Shown here in pieces: positions 41,588 to 50,597 of a stretch of DNA of 64,000 nucleotides (position 1 is its first letter; each line of letters begins with the position of its first letter). Position numbers and translations under genes: made by a program. The notes under the pieces are model-generated. The model saw nothing but the letters and a program-made list of their open reading frames with translations, did not search any database and had not been told where the DNA came from. This DNA comes from Micromonospora sp. C31 (GTDB lineage Bacteria; Actinomycetota; Actinomycetes; Mycobacteriales; Micromonosporaceae), in assembly GCF_018070575.1 (NCBI RefSeq), contig NZ_JAGPXN010000001.1, positions 310,001 through 374,000 of the forward strand, read 5' to 3'.

Positions 41588-42523
41588 TCAACGCAGCCAG
41601 TCCGCGATCGCGTCCACGGCCCGCCGGCTGTCGGCGTCGACCTGCGACCGGGTCGAGGAGGTGCCCTCCCAACCCTGCTCCCAGAGCACGGTCACCGCGT
41701 CGTCGACCCGGATCGCCCGGACCAGCCGGACCTCCTCGCCGCCCGTGGGGTTGCCGTCGACGTCCCGGGCCGGCGTCCGGATCTCGAACAGCACCGACCC
41801 GTCGCCGAAGCCGTCGTCGGCCAGCAGCCGCAGTCGGGAGGTCGACGCGTTGCCGCCGCCCACCCCCGGCTGCGCCGGACAGCCCCGCACCGCCGCCCGC
41901 AGTTCGCGGAGGAACTCGTCGGCCCGGCCGGGCCGGTAGAGGGTGACGGTGTTCGCGTAGCTGCCGTCCGGGACGTACCCCTTCGGGGTCCGCGGCAGCT
42001 TGTAGGTCAGGATGCGGGTGCGGCGCTGCACGATGCCGGCGTCGCTGCGGTAGCGGGCGTCGCACAACGCGGGCAGCGCCTGGGTGTCCCGGAAGACCGG
42101 CGTCACACCGGTCCGGTTCCCGGCGGCCTGGACGAAGAACGCCCCGTCCGGGACGCTGCGGGGCGGCGCGGCGGTGCTGCCCGCCGTCACCGTGGGCTTG
42201 CCCGTCGCCCTCGGCGAACCGCCGGTCGGGACGCCCGGTGCGGCCGTGGCGGGCGGCGGCGCGGGCACGGTCGGCGACGCCGGCACGGTCGCCGGTGGCC
42301 CGACGGCGGCTGGCGGCGCCAGCGGCCCGCGCTCCTCGGCGAGCACCAGCCCGGTACCGGTCGCCAGCCCACCGACCAGCAGTGCCGACCCGAGCGCGGC
42401 ACCGGCCATCCGGAGCCGGGCCCGCCGGTCGACGCGCCTGCGCAGGTCGTCGGGGACGGCCAGGGTGTGTTCGTCGGCGTCCTCGGCGAGCGACCGGTAG
42501 AGCTCGGACAGTTCACGCGACAT
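41588..42523 (-). CDS. Single-pass membrane protein, putative regulator of the SigE-family sigma factor
   Basis: In this 311-residue protein a short cytoplasmic N-terminus (1-38) precedes one transmembrane helix (about 39-63). A long Pro/Thr/Ala linker and an extracytoplasmic domain of about 180 residues with two Cys (ALCDAR and RGCPAQ) that may form a disulfide follow. Its start overlaps the end of the sigma gene by 11 bp, the usual layout of an anti-sigma or associated sensor. No zinc-binding ZAS motif is present in the N-terminus, so it is not a typical anti-sigma factor. The role is inferred from position. Confidence 0.75.
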   Translation of the reverse strand: MSRELSELYRSLAEDADEHTLAVPDDLRRRVDRRARLRMAGAALGSALLVGGLATGTGLVLAEERGPLAPPAAVGPPATVPASPTVPAPPPATAAPGVPTGGSPRATGKPTVTAGSTAAPPRSVPDGAFFVQAAGNRTGVTPVFRDTQALPALCDARYRSDAGIVQRRTRILTYKLPRTPKGYVPDGSYANTVTLYRPGRADEFLRELRAAVRGCPAQPGVGGGNASTSRLRLLADDGFGDGSVLFEIRTPARDVDGNPTGGEEVRLVRAIRVDDAVTVLWEQGWEGTSSTRSQVDADSRRAVDAIADWLR

Positions 42524-43022
42524 CGTTCGCCTCCAACTCCTCGGCGGGCAGGCCGGGCAGCAGCGTGGCCAGCCGCGCCCGCCCCCGCGACAACCAGGAC
42601 TTGACGGTGCCGGCGGGCACCTGCGCCTCCCGGGCGATGTCCCGCACCGACATGTCGAAGAGGTAGTGCAGGGCGAGCGCCTGCCGCTGAACGGCCGGCA
42701 ACCGGCGCAGCGCGCCCCTCAGCAGCACGGCGTCCTCGTTCGGCGGCGGCACCGGCTCGGGCGGGCCGGTACGGCTCAACGCCGCGCGCCAACGGTGCAA
42801 CCGGCGCCACCGGTCGGTGGCGAGCCGGGCGACCACCAGCCGCAGCCACGCCTCCGGCGCCGGGTGGGCGGCCAGGCCGCCCCACTGCCGCCAGGCCCGG
42901 GCGTACGCCTCCTGCACCAGGTCCTGCGCCTCGGTGTGGTCACCGGCCACGGCGTAGCCGTAGCGGAGCATCCGTCGGGAAGTGCTCCGGTAGAACTCGT
43001 CGAAGCTCGTCGCGTCTCTCAT
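42513..43022 (-). CDS. SigE-family RNA polymerase sigma-70 factor
   Basis: This 169-residue ECF sigma factor is of the actinobacterial SigE-like subfamily (ECF41/52-unlike, short form). Region 2 starts with SFDEFYRSTSRRMLRYGYAV and contains AQDLVQEAYARAWRQW. Region 4 contains LRRLPAVQRQALALHYL and VPAGTVKSWLSRGRARL. It should drive a small envelope-related regulon. The membrane protein downstream overlaps its stop. The 164 bp upstream hold its promoter and the UPF0182 terminator. Confidence 0.92.
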   Translation of the reverse strand: MRDATSFDEFYRSTSRRMLRYGYAVAGDHTEAQDLVQEAYARAWRQWGGLAAHPAPEAWLRLVVARLATDRWRRLHRWRAALSRTGPPEPVPPPNEDAVLLRGALRRLPAVQRQALALHYLFDMSVRDIAREAQVPAGTVKSWLSRGRARLATLLPGLPAEELEANDVA

Positions 43023-43123
43023 GTCTTCGACCCACGCTTCCCGGTCGTTCCCGCCCTTGCAGGTGAGACGGTGCTGGAAGGCGGCGGGTTGCGGGTGCCG
43101 GACCTGTCGTCGTGAACACGACA

Positions 43124-43169
43124 GCGCCCCCGGCGTCGGGACCGGGTTCGGTCCGTGGGCCGGGGGCGC
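43124..43169 (-). terminator. Terminator of the UPF0182 gene
   Basis: An 11-bp stem, GCGCCCCCGGC with its complement, has an inner ACCG-GGTT-CGGT hairpin. It lies 18 bp past the UPF0182 stop on the minus strand. Confidence 0.7.
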
Positions 43170-43186
43170 CGCGAGGGTCGTACGGG

Positions 43187-46100
43187 TCAGCCGCCCGGGG
43201 TCGGTGCGGCGCTGCCGCCCGCCGCCGGGGACGCCGGCGGGCTGGCACCGGGCGACGGGGACGCCGGGGCGCCCGCCCCCGGGGTCGGGGCGGCGGTGGC
43301 GGCCTGCTGGGCCTGCTGGAAGGCGGTGAGCGCCTCGTCGAGCGCCTTCAACGCGCGTCCGTACCGCTCGAAGTCGCCCGAGGTCTGCGCGGCCCGGACC
43401 TCGGCGATGGCGGTCTGGACGCGGTTCGCGGCCTCGGCCAGCTCGCCGGTCAGCGGAGGCGCGGACCCGCCCGGCGGGGTGCCACCGGCCGGCGGCGGCG
43501 GGGTGCCACCGGCGGGCGGCGGGGTGCCCGGGGAGGCGGCCTGCTTGCCCTGCTCGATGAGCTGCTTGATGCCGTCCGACACGCTGTTGGCCAGCACCAC
43601 GTAGGAGCCGCCGTCGCCGTAGGACATCAGCACCCGCTGCAACAGCGGCGGCGCGTTCTGCGCGGCGGTCTTCACGTAGACCGGCTCGATGTAGAGCATG
43701 CCGTCGCCGAACGGCAGGGAGAGCAGGTTGCCGTACTGCACCTGGGCCTGCTGGGACTGGAGCAGGTTGAGCTGCTGCCGGATGTTGGCGTTGTTGGTCA
43801 TCGACTGGTGCACCTGCACCGGGCCGGAGATCCGGGTCTGGTCGGGCAGGTCGAGCACCTCGAGCCTCGGCTGCCCGTCCACGTACGAGCCGGAGATCAG
43901 TGCCGCGAGGTTCTCCCGGCCGTTCGGGGTGACCGCCGAGGTGAGCTGGAAGCGCGGCGACTCCTGGCCCGGGAACTGCGTCAGGAGGTAGTAGGGCGGC
44001 TGCTTCTGGTCGGTGTCGGGAGCGTCCGGCACGTTCGGCACCTGCCAGAAGTCCGTCTCGGAGTAGAAGGCGCCCGGGTCGGTCACGTGGAAGCGGGTCA
44101 GCAGGTTGCGCTGCACCTTGAACAGGTCGGCCGGGTAGCGGAAGTGCTCGGCCAGCTCCGCCGGGGTCTCCGCCTTCGGCACCACCAGGTCACCGCCGAA
44201 CGCCTTGTTCCACGCCTTGAGCACCGGGTCGGTCTCGTCGAACTCGTAGAGCCGCACCGTGCCGTCGTACGCGTCGACGGTGGCCTTCACGGAGTTGCGG
44301 ATGTAGTTGACGTTCTCCCGGGCGAGCTGGAAGGTGCCCCGCCCGGTCAGCTCGTCGGCCGTCTGCTCCTGGAGGTTGACCCGCTCGGCGTACGGGTAGG
44401 TCGCCGCCGTGGTGTAGCCGTCGATGATCCACTGGATCCGGCCGTCCACCACCGCCGGGTACGGGTCGCCGTCGAGGGTGAGGAACGGGGCGACCTTCTC
44501 CACCCGGTCGCGGGGGTTACGCACGTAGAGCAGCTTCGAGTTGTCGTTGACCGCGTCGGAGAGCAGGAAGTTCGACTCCTGCTCCTTGATCGCGTAGAGC
44601 AGCCGCCGGGGGAACGAGCCGATCTCGACGCCGCCCTCGCCGGTGTAGGTGTAGGACTCACCGCCCTCGCCGACCGGGCGGTCGAACTCCGCCTTCCGCT
44701 CCGGGTCGCTCTGGCCGACGATCGCGTAGTCGCTGGCGTCCATCCGCTCGCCGTAGTAGATGCGGGGCTGCTGGGCCGCGATCTGCTCGGTCTGCGAGGC
44801 GCACTGCTCGGTCGTCTGCTGGCCCTGCTCCTTCTGCTGCTCCTGCGGGTCGCCGAGGAAGCCGGAGACGAAGAAGGGCTGGCCGCCGCAGACCACCCGG
44901 TTGCCGGGCGCCGCCACCAGTCCGTAGCCGTGGGTGTAGACGGTGTGCCGGTTGATCCAGGTGTTCTGCTGGGGGGTCAACTGCCGGTAGTTGACCTCGC
45001 GCAGGCCCACCACGTAGTCCTGCACCCTGCCGTTGACCCCGTACCGGTCGACGTCCAGCTTCTCGCCGAAGTCGTAGAACTGCCGGACCTGCTGGCGCTG
45101 GGTGTACGTCTCGGAGACCAGCTGCGGGTCGAGCAGCCGGATGTTCGGCACCACGGAGGTGTCGGTGGCGAGGCTCGCCGGCGGCCTCAGGTTGTTCGCC
45201 GCGTACGGCGTGGTGGTGGCCGCCTCCAGGCCGAACGCCGCGCGGGTGGCCGTGATGCTGCGCTCGATGTAGGGCGCCTCCTTCTCCTTCGCGCTGGGCT
45301 TGACCTCGAAGGTCTGCACCGCCCAGGGGTAGATGCCGCCGATGGCGACGGCGGAGACGCCCAGCAGGGCCAGCGAGATGCCCGGCCAGACCAGGTTCCG
45401 CATCCAGGCGTTGGAGAAGACGATGATCGCGATCGCCACCACGATGGAGATGTAGGCCAGGATCTCCTTGGCCGGCAGCAGCGCGTTTACGTCGGCGTAG
45501 CCGGCGCCGTAGACGGGGCCGTTGCCGTACTCCAGCAGCATCGCGCGCCGGTCCAACACGTACGCGAGCGCCTTCAGCAGGACGAAGACCGCGACGAGCG
45601 TGCTCAGGTGGGCCCGGGCGGCGTTGGTCATCCGGTCGCCGACGCCCTGGAGCCGTACGCCACCGAAGATGTAGTGCACGGCGAGCGCGCCGATCACGGA
45701 GAGCACCACCGCGGTGAAGCCCACCCCGAGCAGATAGCGCAGGAACGGCAGTTGGAAGACGTAGAAGCCGACGTCGATGCCGAACTCCGGGTCGTCCACG
45801 CCGAAGTCACCGCCGTTGCGGAAGAGCAGCCACTGGTTCCACCGGCTCTGCCCCGACAGCCCGGCGAAGAGGCCGACCACGGCGGCGACCAGCGCGATCC
45901 ACAGGCCGAGCCGGGGGCTCAGCAGCATCCGGTAGCGCTCCAGGGTGGCCTGTTCCGGCGAGTGCGGGCGCATCCGGGGGCGCAGCCGCTGGGCCAGCCA
46001 GAGGTTGCCGCCGACGATCAGCGCCATGCCCAGGCCGACGACGAAGAAGAGCAGCAGCCGGGTGGTCAGCACCTCCGTGAAGACCCTGGTGTAGCGGACC

Positions 46101-46243
46101 TCGTCGAACCACAGCCAGTCCGTCCACGCCTGGACACCCCAGCCGAGCAGGGTGAAGAGCACGAACACCCCGACCAGGACACCGATCGTGACGCGTCCGC
46201 GTCGGCTCATCCTCGGCAGGGGGCTGCTGCTCTTCATGACCAC
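43187..46243 (-). CDS. UPF0182 family membrane protein
   Basis: This 1018-residue protein matches the large UPF0182 family (M. tuberculosis Rv3193c type) of unknown function. The N-terminal third holds about seven transmembrane helices, including AWTDWLWFDEVRYTRVF, a family hallmark. Beyond about residue 330 is a large, presumably extracellular, domain. The last 90 residues are a Pro/Gly/Ala-rich tail with coiled-coil-like Ala/Gln stretches. The GTG at 46243 follows GGAG by six bases, with an ATG two codons later as the alternative. It is downstream of the PDZ-Lon protease gene in the same direction. Confidence 0.92.
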   Translation of the reverse strand: MVMKSSSPLPRMSRRGRVTIGVLVGVFVLFTLLGWGVQAWTDWLWFDEVRYTRVFTEVLTTRLLLFFVVGLGMALIVGGNLWLAQRLRPRMRPHSPEQATLERYRMLLSPRLGLWIALVAAVVGLFAGLSGQSRWNQWLLFRNGGDFGVDDPEFGIDVGFYVFQLPFLRYLLGVGFTAVVLSVIGALAVHYIFGGVRLQGVGDRMTNAARAHLSTLVAVFVLLKALAYVLDRRAMLLEYGNGPVYGAGYADVNALLPAKEILAYISIVVAIAIIVFSNAWMRNLVWPGISLALLGVSAVAIGGIYPWAVQTFEVKPSAKEKEAPYIERSITATRAAFGLEAATTTPYAANNLRPPASLATDTSVVPNIRLLDPQLVSETYTQRQQVRQFYDFGEKLDVDRYGVNGRVQDYVVGLREVNYRQLTPQQNTWINRHTVYTHGYGLVAAPGNRVVCGGQPFFVSGFLGDPQEQQKEQGQQTTEQCASQTEQIAAQQPRIYYGERMDASDYAIVGQSDPERKAEFDRPVGEGGESYTYTGEGGVEIGSFPRRLLYAIKEQESNFLLSDAVNDNSKLLYVRNPRDRVEKVAPFLTLDGDPYPAVVDGRIQWIIDGYTTAATYPYAERVNLQEQTADELTGRGTFQLARENVNYIRNSVKATVDAYDGTVRLYEFDETDPVLKAWNKAFGGDLVVPKAETPAELAEHFRYPADLFKVQRNLLTRFHVTDPGAFYSETDFWQVPNVPDAPDTDQKQPPYYLLTQFPGQESPRFQLTSAVTPNGRENLAALISGSYVDGQPRLEVLDLPDQTRISGPVQVHQSMTNNANIRQQLNLLQSQQAQVQYGNLLSLPFGDGMLYIEPVYVKTAAQNAPPLLQRVLMSYGDGGSYVVLANSVSDGIKQLIEQGKQAASPGTPPPAGGTPPPPAGGTPPGGSAPPLTGELAEAANRVQTAIAEVRAAQTSGDFERYGRALKALDEALTAFQQAQQAATAAPTPGAGAPASPSPGASPPASPAAGGSAAPTPGG

Positions 46244-46359
46244 TGTTGGCTCCGCACGCTCGATGTGATCGGCTCCGACCAGGCACCCAGAGTACGGGGT
46301 GTTCCTGAACGTGTCGGTCCAAGGTCACGCGCAGCCGCGCCGGACGGCAGGAGCGCCGA

Positions 46360-46420
46360 CGTACGGGCGGCGGCGCACACCCCGCCGGGCCTCGCCCCGC
46401 CCGCCGGGACCGCCCGTACG
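46360..46420 (-). terminator. 11-bp stem hairpin after the PDZ-Lon gene
   Basis: CGTACGGGCGG at 46360-46370 pairs with 46410-46420 across a long GC-rich loop that can itself fold. It is directly downstream of the PDZ-Lon stop at 46428. Confidence 0.55.
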
Positions 46421-46427
46421 CCCGGGG

Positions 46428-47441
46428 TCAGCAGCGGGTCGGCTGGCCCCCGGCACGCAGCGTCTCCAGTGCGGTCAGCGCCTCGTCCAGCGAGCCGACC
46501 TTGAGCAGCGGCAGCCCGGACTGCGGGTTGCGTACGGCCTCGGCGCAGTTCGCCGCCGGCACCAGGAAGGCCCTCGCGCCCGCGTCCTTCGCACCCACCA
46601 GCTTCTGGGCGATGCCGCCGATGGGGCCGACCTGCCCGGAGTCGTCGATCGTGCCGGTGCCGGCGATGATCTTCCCGCCGGTCAGGTCCGCCGGGGTCAG
46701 CTTGTCCACGATGCCGAGGGCGAACATCAGGCCGGCGCTCGGCCCGCCGATGTCCTCCAGGTCGATGTTGAGGGTGAAGGGGTGCGGCTGCTGCTGCTCG
46801 ATCTCCACGCCGATGCGGGGCCGGCCGTCCTGCTCCCGGCTGGTGACCGTCGCCGTCGTGGCGACGCCGCCGCGGGTGTAGCCGATCTCCAGCGCGGTCC
46901 CGGCCGGCTTCGCCCGGATCAGCTCCGTGAGGCGGGTGGCCAGCGGCACCGGCTGCCCGTCGACCGAGGTCAGCACGTCTCCGGGCCTGAGCGCACTGGC
47001 CGCCGGGCCGTCGGCGGCGACCGTCTTGACCACCACCTGCACCGGGTAGCCCAGTTCGCGCAGGGCCGCGGTCTCCGCGCTGGTCTGCGAGGCCTCGAAG
47101 TCCTCCGCGTTGCGCTCCTCGACCTCCTCGCGGCTCTCCCCGGGTGGGTACACCAGCTCGCGCGGCACCACCGCCTCGTCGGCGGAGAACCAGCCCTGGA
47201 TCGCCGAGCGCAGCTTGACCGAGGGCTGCACACCGACCGTGGTCAGCCGGAGCTGCCCGGCGGAGGTGGACGTCTCCCGGCCGGTGATCTGGATGACCTC
47301 CTTGCCGTTCTCCTTGCCCAGCGTGTCGACGGTCGGCCCCGGGCCGAGCACCACGTACGGGATGGGCGCGCCGAGCACGCCGATGCTGAGCAGAGCGGTG
47401 AGCAGAGCACCGAGCAGGACGGTCACGCCGCGACGTCTCAT
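46428..47441 (-). CDS. PDZ domain / Lon-type membrane serine protease
   Basis: This 337-residue YlbL/Rv3194c-like protease has one N-terminal membrane helix (about 5-25). A PDZ domain around residues 115-205 contains GPAASALRPGDVLTSVDG. The C-terminal Lon S16 domain has the catalytic Ser in GGPSAGLMFALG and the Lys in KLVGAKDAGA. The active site should face outside the membrane. The ATG at 47441 was chosen because translation upstream gives only arginine-rich shadow sequence. UPF0182 follows in the same direction. Confidence 0.92.
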   Translation of the reverse strand: MRRRGVTVLLGALLTALLSIGVLGAPIPYVVLGPGPTVDTLGKENGKEVIQITGRETSTSAGQLRLTTVGVQPSVKLRSAIQGWFSADEAVVPRELVYPPGESREEVEERNAEDFEASQTSAETAALRELGYPVQVVVKTVAADGPAASALRPGDVLTSVDGQPVPLATRLTELIRAKPAGTALEIGYTRGGVATTATVTSREQDGRPRIGVEIEQQQPHPFTLNIDLEDIGGPSAGLMFALGIVDKLTPADLTGGKIIAGTGTIDDSGQVGPIGGIAQKLVGAKDAGARAFLVPAANCAEAVRNPQSGLPLLKVGSLDEALTALETLRAGGQPTRC

Positions 47442-47554
47442 GCGGCAGAGCGTACCGACCGGGATCGGGGCCGCCGGTGGGTGAATCGCGACTTCGCCCT
47501 CAGCGCAACGCCAGCGGCAGCTACCTGGGGCGCGGCGCGCGTACCGTAGACGTC

Positions 47555-48859
47555 GTGCCTGATATTCCGTTCGGTTTCGCGCTCCCGGGTGGGCAACCAC
47601 CAGACCCCAACGATCCCGCGCAGATGCAGCAGTTCATGTCGCAGTTGCAGCACCTGCTCTCCGCGTCGGGCAGCGGGCCGGTCAACTGGGACCTGGCCCG
47701 GCAGGTGGCCGCCAGTCAGCTCGCCGCCTCGGGCGATCCGGCGGTGTCGCCCTACGAGCGCAACGCGGTCGAGGAGGCGTTGCGGCTCGCCGACCTGTGG
47801 CTGGAGCCGGCGTCCGCCCTGCCCTCGGGCATCCAGACGTCACCGGCCTGGAACCGCAACGAGTGGATCTACAAGACGCTCGACGTCTGGCGCAAGCTCT
47901 GCGACCCGGTCGCCAGCCGGATGGTCGGCGCGATGGGCGACCTGGTGCCGCCGGAGGCGCGCGCCCAGCTCGGTCCGATGCAGTCGATGGTGGCCACCCT
48001 CGGTGGCGCGCTCTTCGGCGGCCAGCTCGGCCAGGCGCTCGGCTCGCTCGCCGCGGAGGTGCTCTCCGCCGGCGACATCGGGCTGCCGCTCGGCCCGGCC
48101 GGCACGGCCGCGCTGATCCCGGCCAACATCCGGGCGTACGGCGAGGGCCTGGAGCTGCCCGAGGACGAGGTGCGCCTCTACGTGGCCCTGCGCGAGGCGG
48201 CCCACCAGCGGCTCTTCCAGCACGTGCCGTGGCTGCGCGGGCACGTGCTCAACGCCGTGGAGATGTACGCCGCCGGCATCCGGGTCAACCGGGAGGCGAT
48301 CGAGGAGGCGATGGGCCGGGTCGATCCGACCGACCCGGAGTCGATGCAGGCGATCGCGCTGGAGGGCATCTTCACGCCGGAGGACAGCCCGGCGCAGAAG
48401 GCGTCCCTGGCCCGCCTGGAGACCGCCCTGGCCCTGGTCGAGGGCTGGGTGTGCCACGTGGTCGACAGCGCGGCGAGCGGCCGGCTGCCCAACGTGGTGA
48501 GCCTCGGCGAGGCGTTCCGCCGCCGCCGGGCCGCCGGTGGCCCGGCTGAGCAGACCTTCGCGGCGCTGGTCGGCCTGGAGCTGCGTCCGCGTCGGCTGCG
48601 CGAGGCGGCGGCGCTCTGGGCGGCGCTGACGGAGCACCGGGGCATCGCCGGCCGGGACGCCCTGTGGGGCCACCCCGACCTGCTCCCCTCCGACGACGAC
48701 TTCGCCGACCCGGTGGCCTTCGCGATGTCCGAGTTCGACCTCGACGAGTTGGAGAACTTCGACTTCAGCGCGCCGGGCGGCCCGGAGGAGAAGGCTCCGG
48801 GCGAGCCGGAGCAGAAGCGCCCGGACGACGGCACCGAGGGCGACGACGCCCGACCCTGA
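47555..48859 (+). CDS. DUF2342 zinc-dependent metalloprotease-like protein
   Basis: This 434-residue cytoplasmic protein of the actinobacterial DUF2342/coenzyme F420 biosynthesis-associated zincin-like family matches the Rv3195 type. The zincin-like helix reads LREAAHQRLFQHVPWL, where the usual HExxH is replaced by a permuted His pattern. ALVEGWVCHVVD may supply the third ligand. The C-terminus is acidic and charged. Peptidase activity is not proven for this family. The GTG at 47555 is the start. It is divergent from the PDZ-Lon gene. Confidence 0.85.
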   Translation: MPDIPFGFALPGGQPPDPNDPAQMQQFMSQLQHLLSASGSGPVNWDLARQVAASQLAASGDPAVSPYERNAVEEALRLADLWLEPASALPSGIQTSPAWNRNEWIYKTLDVWRKLCDPVASRMVGAMGDLVPPEARAQLGPMQSMVATLGGALFGGQLGQALGSLAAEVLSAGDIGLPLGPAGTAALIPANIRAYGEGLELPEDEVRLYVALREAAHQRLFQHVPWLRGHVLNAVEMYAAGIRVNREAIEEAMGRVDPTDPESMQAIALEGIFTPEDSPAQKASLARLETALALVEGWVCHVVDSAASGRLPNVVSLGEAFRRRRAAGGPAEQTFAALVGLELRPRRLREAAALWAALTEHRGIAGRDALWGHPDLLPSDDDFADPVAFAMSEFDLDELENFDFSAPGGPEEKAPGEPEQKRPDDGTEGDDARP

Positions 48860-48961
48860 CCCGTCGCCGACGAGGCCGCCCGACCCGCCCCAGGGACCGG
48901 CGCCCCTCGTCGGCGGCCAGGCGGCCCTGCTCGGCGACCGGCGCCCCCGGCCGGGTTTCGG

Positions 48962-49090
48962 TCAGCGGTGGTGGTCCCGGTCGGCGGCTCGGCCAGCAGC
49001 CAGGCCCCGCTTGCGGAAGGTGTCCAGCACCTCGCCCTCGGCGTCGACCTCCGCAAGGCGGACCAGATGGTCGCCCGTGGCCCGGCCCGG
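48962..49090 (-). pseudogene. Possible remnant of a small coding sequence
   Basis: A frame of 42 sense codons between two stops contains LVRLAEVDAEGEVLDTFRKR, which looks protein-like for this genome. It has no ATG or GTG start. The region is bracketed by two perfect 17-bp repeats (48976-48992 and 49106-49122). It may be a small gene that lost its 5' end, or a chance frame. The remaining 48860-48961 holds nothing that I can identify. Confidence 0.3.
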
Positions 49091-49123
49091 TCAGCGAGGA
49101 GCTTCCCCGGTCGGCGGCTCGGG

Positions 49124-49738
49124 TCAGCGGGACGGGGCGGCGCCGGAGAGCAGGGCGCGGGTGGTCTCCCAACCCTCGACCGCCGGGTCGAGGAAGGCCA
49201 GGTCGCCGGGCCCGCGCAGGCGCCGCCAGGCCGGGGTGACCGCCAGGTCGCCGGGTCGCGGCGCCGCCGCGCGCACGGCCGCGGGCCGCGCGGTGTCCAG
49301 GTCCAGCGCCGGCAGCCATGCCGGTACGGGCAGCCGCACGGCCACGCCGAGCAGCCCCGGTCCACCACCCTCGACCGGGGCGACCGCGACGGGCCGGGTG
49401 GTGAGCGGGCGCAGCAGCTTGCCGATGGTCAGGCCCGGCACGTCGGGCGCGTCGCCCGCGATCACGGCCGCCTGGTCGTAGCCGGCGCCGGCGAGGGCGG
49501 TGAGGACGGCGTTCGGCGTCGCCTCGGGCACCTCGTACACGGCCGTGTCCGGCCAGACCACCGCGTCGGCCAGCCGCCGGTCGGGCGGGGTGACGGCGAC
49601 GGCCGTCTCCACCTCGTTGAGCGTGGCGAGCAGGTCGACCACGTCCTCGGCGAGCGCGGCCCGCCAGTCCACCGGGTCGACGCCGGGCGGCGCCCAGGCC
49701 ACCGGTCCGAGCAACGCCACCACCACACGTCGGGCCAC
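49124..49738 (-). CDS. DUF2064 / TarC-like nucleotidyl-glycosyltransferase
   Basis: This 204-residue protein of the DUF2064 family has a GT-A-like nucleotide-diphosphosugar fold. The start VVVALLGPVAW and the central AAVIAGDAPDVPGLT (the Asp-x-Asp-like metal motif region) match the family. Substrates are unknown, though family members resemble CofC-like guanylyltransferases. It stands alone, with the tandem-repeat/hairpin block upstream and the direct-repeat region downstream. Confidence 0.75.
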   Translation of the reverse strand: MARRVVVALLGPVAWAPPGVDPVDWRAALAEDVVDLLATLNEVETAVAVTPPDRRLADAVVWPDTAVYEVPEATPNAVLTALAGAGYDQAAVIAGDAPDVPGLTIGKLLRPLTTRPVAVAPVEGGGPGLLGVAVRLPVPAWLPALDLDTARPAAVRAAAPRPGDLAVTPAWRRLRGPGDLAFLDPAVEGWETTRALLSGAAPSR

Positions 49739-49810
49739 CCCACGACCCTAGCCGGACCCCGCACGAACCACGGCGTCGCCCGAACGGACGGCCGTCGACG
49801 GGCGGTGGAG

Positions 49811-49918
49811 GCGGCGTCGAAGGCGGCGTCGAAGGCGGCGTCGAAGGCGGCGTCGAAGGCGGCGTCGAAGGCGGCGTCGAAGGCGGCGTCGAAGGCGGCG
49901 TCGAAGGCGGCGTCGAGA
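49811..49918. repeat. 12-bp tandem array GCGTCGAAGGCG, about nine copies
   Basis: The unit is perfectly repeated over 108 bp with no spacer, ending in CGTCGAGATC. It lies upstream of the DUF2064 gene. Both frames through it are open because the unit is a multiple of three, which produces misleading Lys-Ala-Ala-Ser ORFs. Confidence 0.95.
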
Positions 49919-49964
49919 TCTTGGTAGGAACGGATCCCTGGAGGGGCCGTCTCCTACCAAGATC
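49917..49964. repeat. 48-nt imperfect palindrome, terminator-like
   Basis: GATCTTGGTAGGA at 49917-49929 is exactly complementary to 49952-49964. The middle also pairs with a few mismatches. It abuts the tandem array and lies 100 bp past the M48-like stop (minus strand). It resembles a dispersed palindromic repeat. Confidence 0.8.
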
Positions 49965-50066
49965 TTCGCCGGCGGGTCTGGGACGGCAGGGGCCGGGCAG
50001 TAGGGCCCGGGCAGTAGGGCCGGGGCGGCGGGGGCCGGGGCGGCGGGCGGGGATGCCTCGACGGGG

Positions 50067-50597
50067 TCAGTCCGTCAGCGGGGTGCCGGAGGCCGCCGCG
50101 ACACCCTCCAGGTAGCCGCGCGCCCGCTCGGTCTTCGGGTAGCGCGCGACGAGCGCCCAGAACCGGGCGTTGTGGCTGGGCACGATGAGGTGTGCGAGCT
50201 CGTGCATGAGGACGTAGTCGATCACCCAGTCGGGCATGTCCCGAACGCGGTGCGAGATGCGGATCGTGCCGTCGGCCGGGGTGCAGGACCCCCACCGGCC
50301 GTTCTGGTTGGTCACCCAGCGGACGCTCGTCGGCACGGCCTGTGTGCCGTGCTCGGTGAGGTAGATCTTGATCAGGCGGGTGGCCCGGGCGAGCAGCTCG
50401 GCGTCGGACCGGGCGAGTCGCCCCTCCCTGGCGGCGAGCCGGGCGAGCATCCGGTCGACCCACTCGCTCTCCTCGGCCCGGGAGAACTGGTCGGGGATGA
50501 GGACGACGACCCGCTCGCCATCGCGGTACGCGGACACCGTGCGTCGCCGACGCTGGCTGCGCCGCACCTCGACGACCGGCTTCCGCGCCCCTGCCAT
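50067..50597 (-). CDS. YgjP-like (M48/DUF45) metal-dependent hydrolase
   Basis: This 176-residue zinc hydrolase of the YgjP/DUF45 family has the HELAH motif at 132-136 and the third ligand His142 in PSHNARFW. The family signature QNGRWGSC (98-105) is intact. Homologues are variously annotated as peptidases or as UTP pyrophosphatases, so the substrate is uncertain. The ATG at 50597 is preferred over a TTG upstream, because that stretch looks like promoter sequence. It is divergent from the small zinc-ribbon gene. Confidence 0.87.
   Translation of the reverse strand: MAGARKPVVEVRRSQRRRRTVSAYRDGERVVVLIPDQFSRAEESEWVDRMLARLAAREGRLARSDAELLARATRLIKIYLTEHGTQAVPTSVRWVTNQNGRWGSCTPADGTIRISHRVRDMPDWVIDYVLMHELAHLIVPSHNARFWALVARYPKTERARGYLEGVAAASGTPLTD

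Noticed and set aside
43112..46504. An 1130-codon open frame on the plus strand
   Set aside because: It is antisense to the UPF0182 gene throughout, has no domain, and reads as Arg/Val/Gly-rich shadow sequence. Stops are simply rare in such GC-rich DNA.
49811..49918. A CRISPR-like array
   Set aside because: The 12-bp unit repeats without spacers and there are no cas genes. It is a simple tandem repeat.
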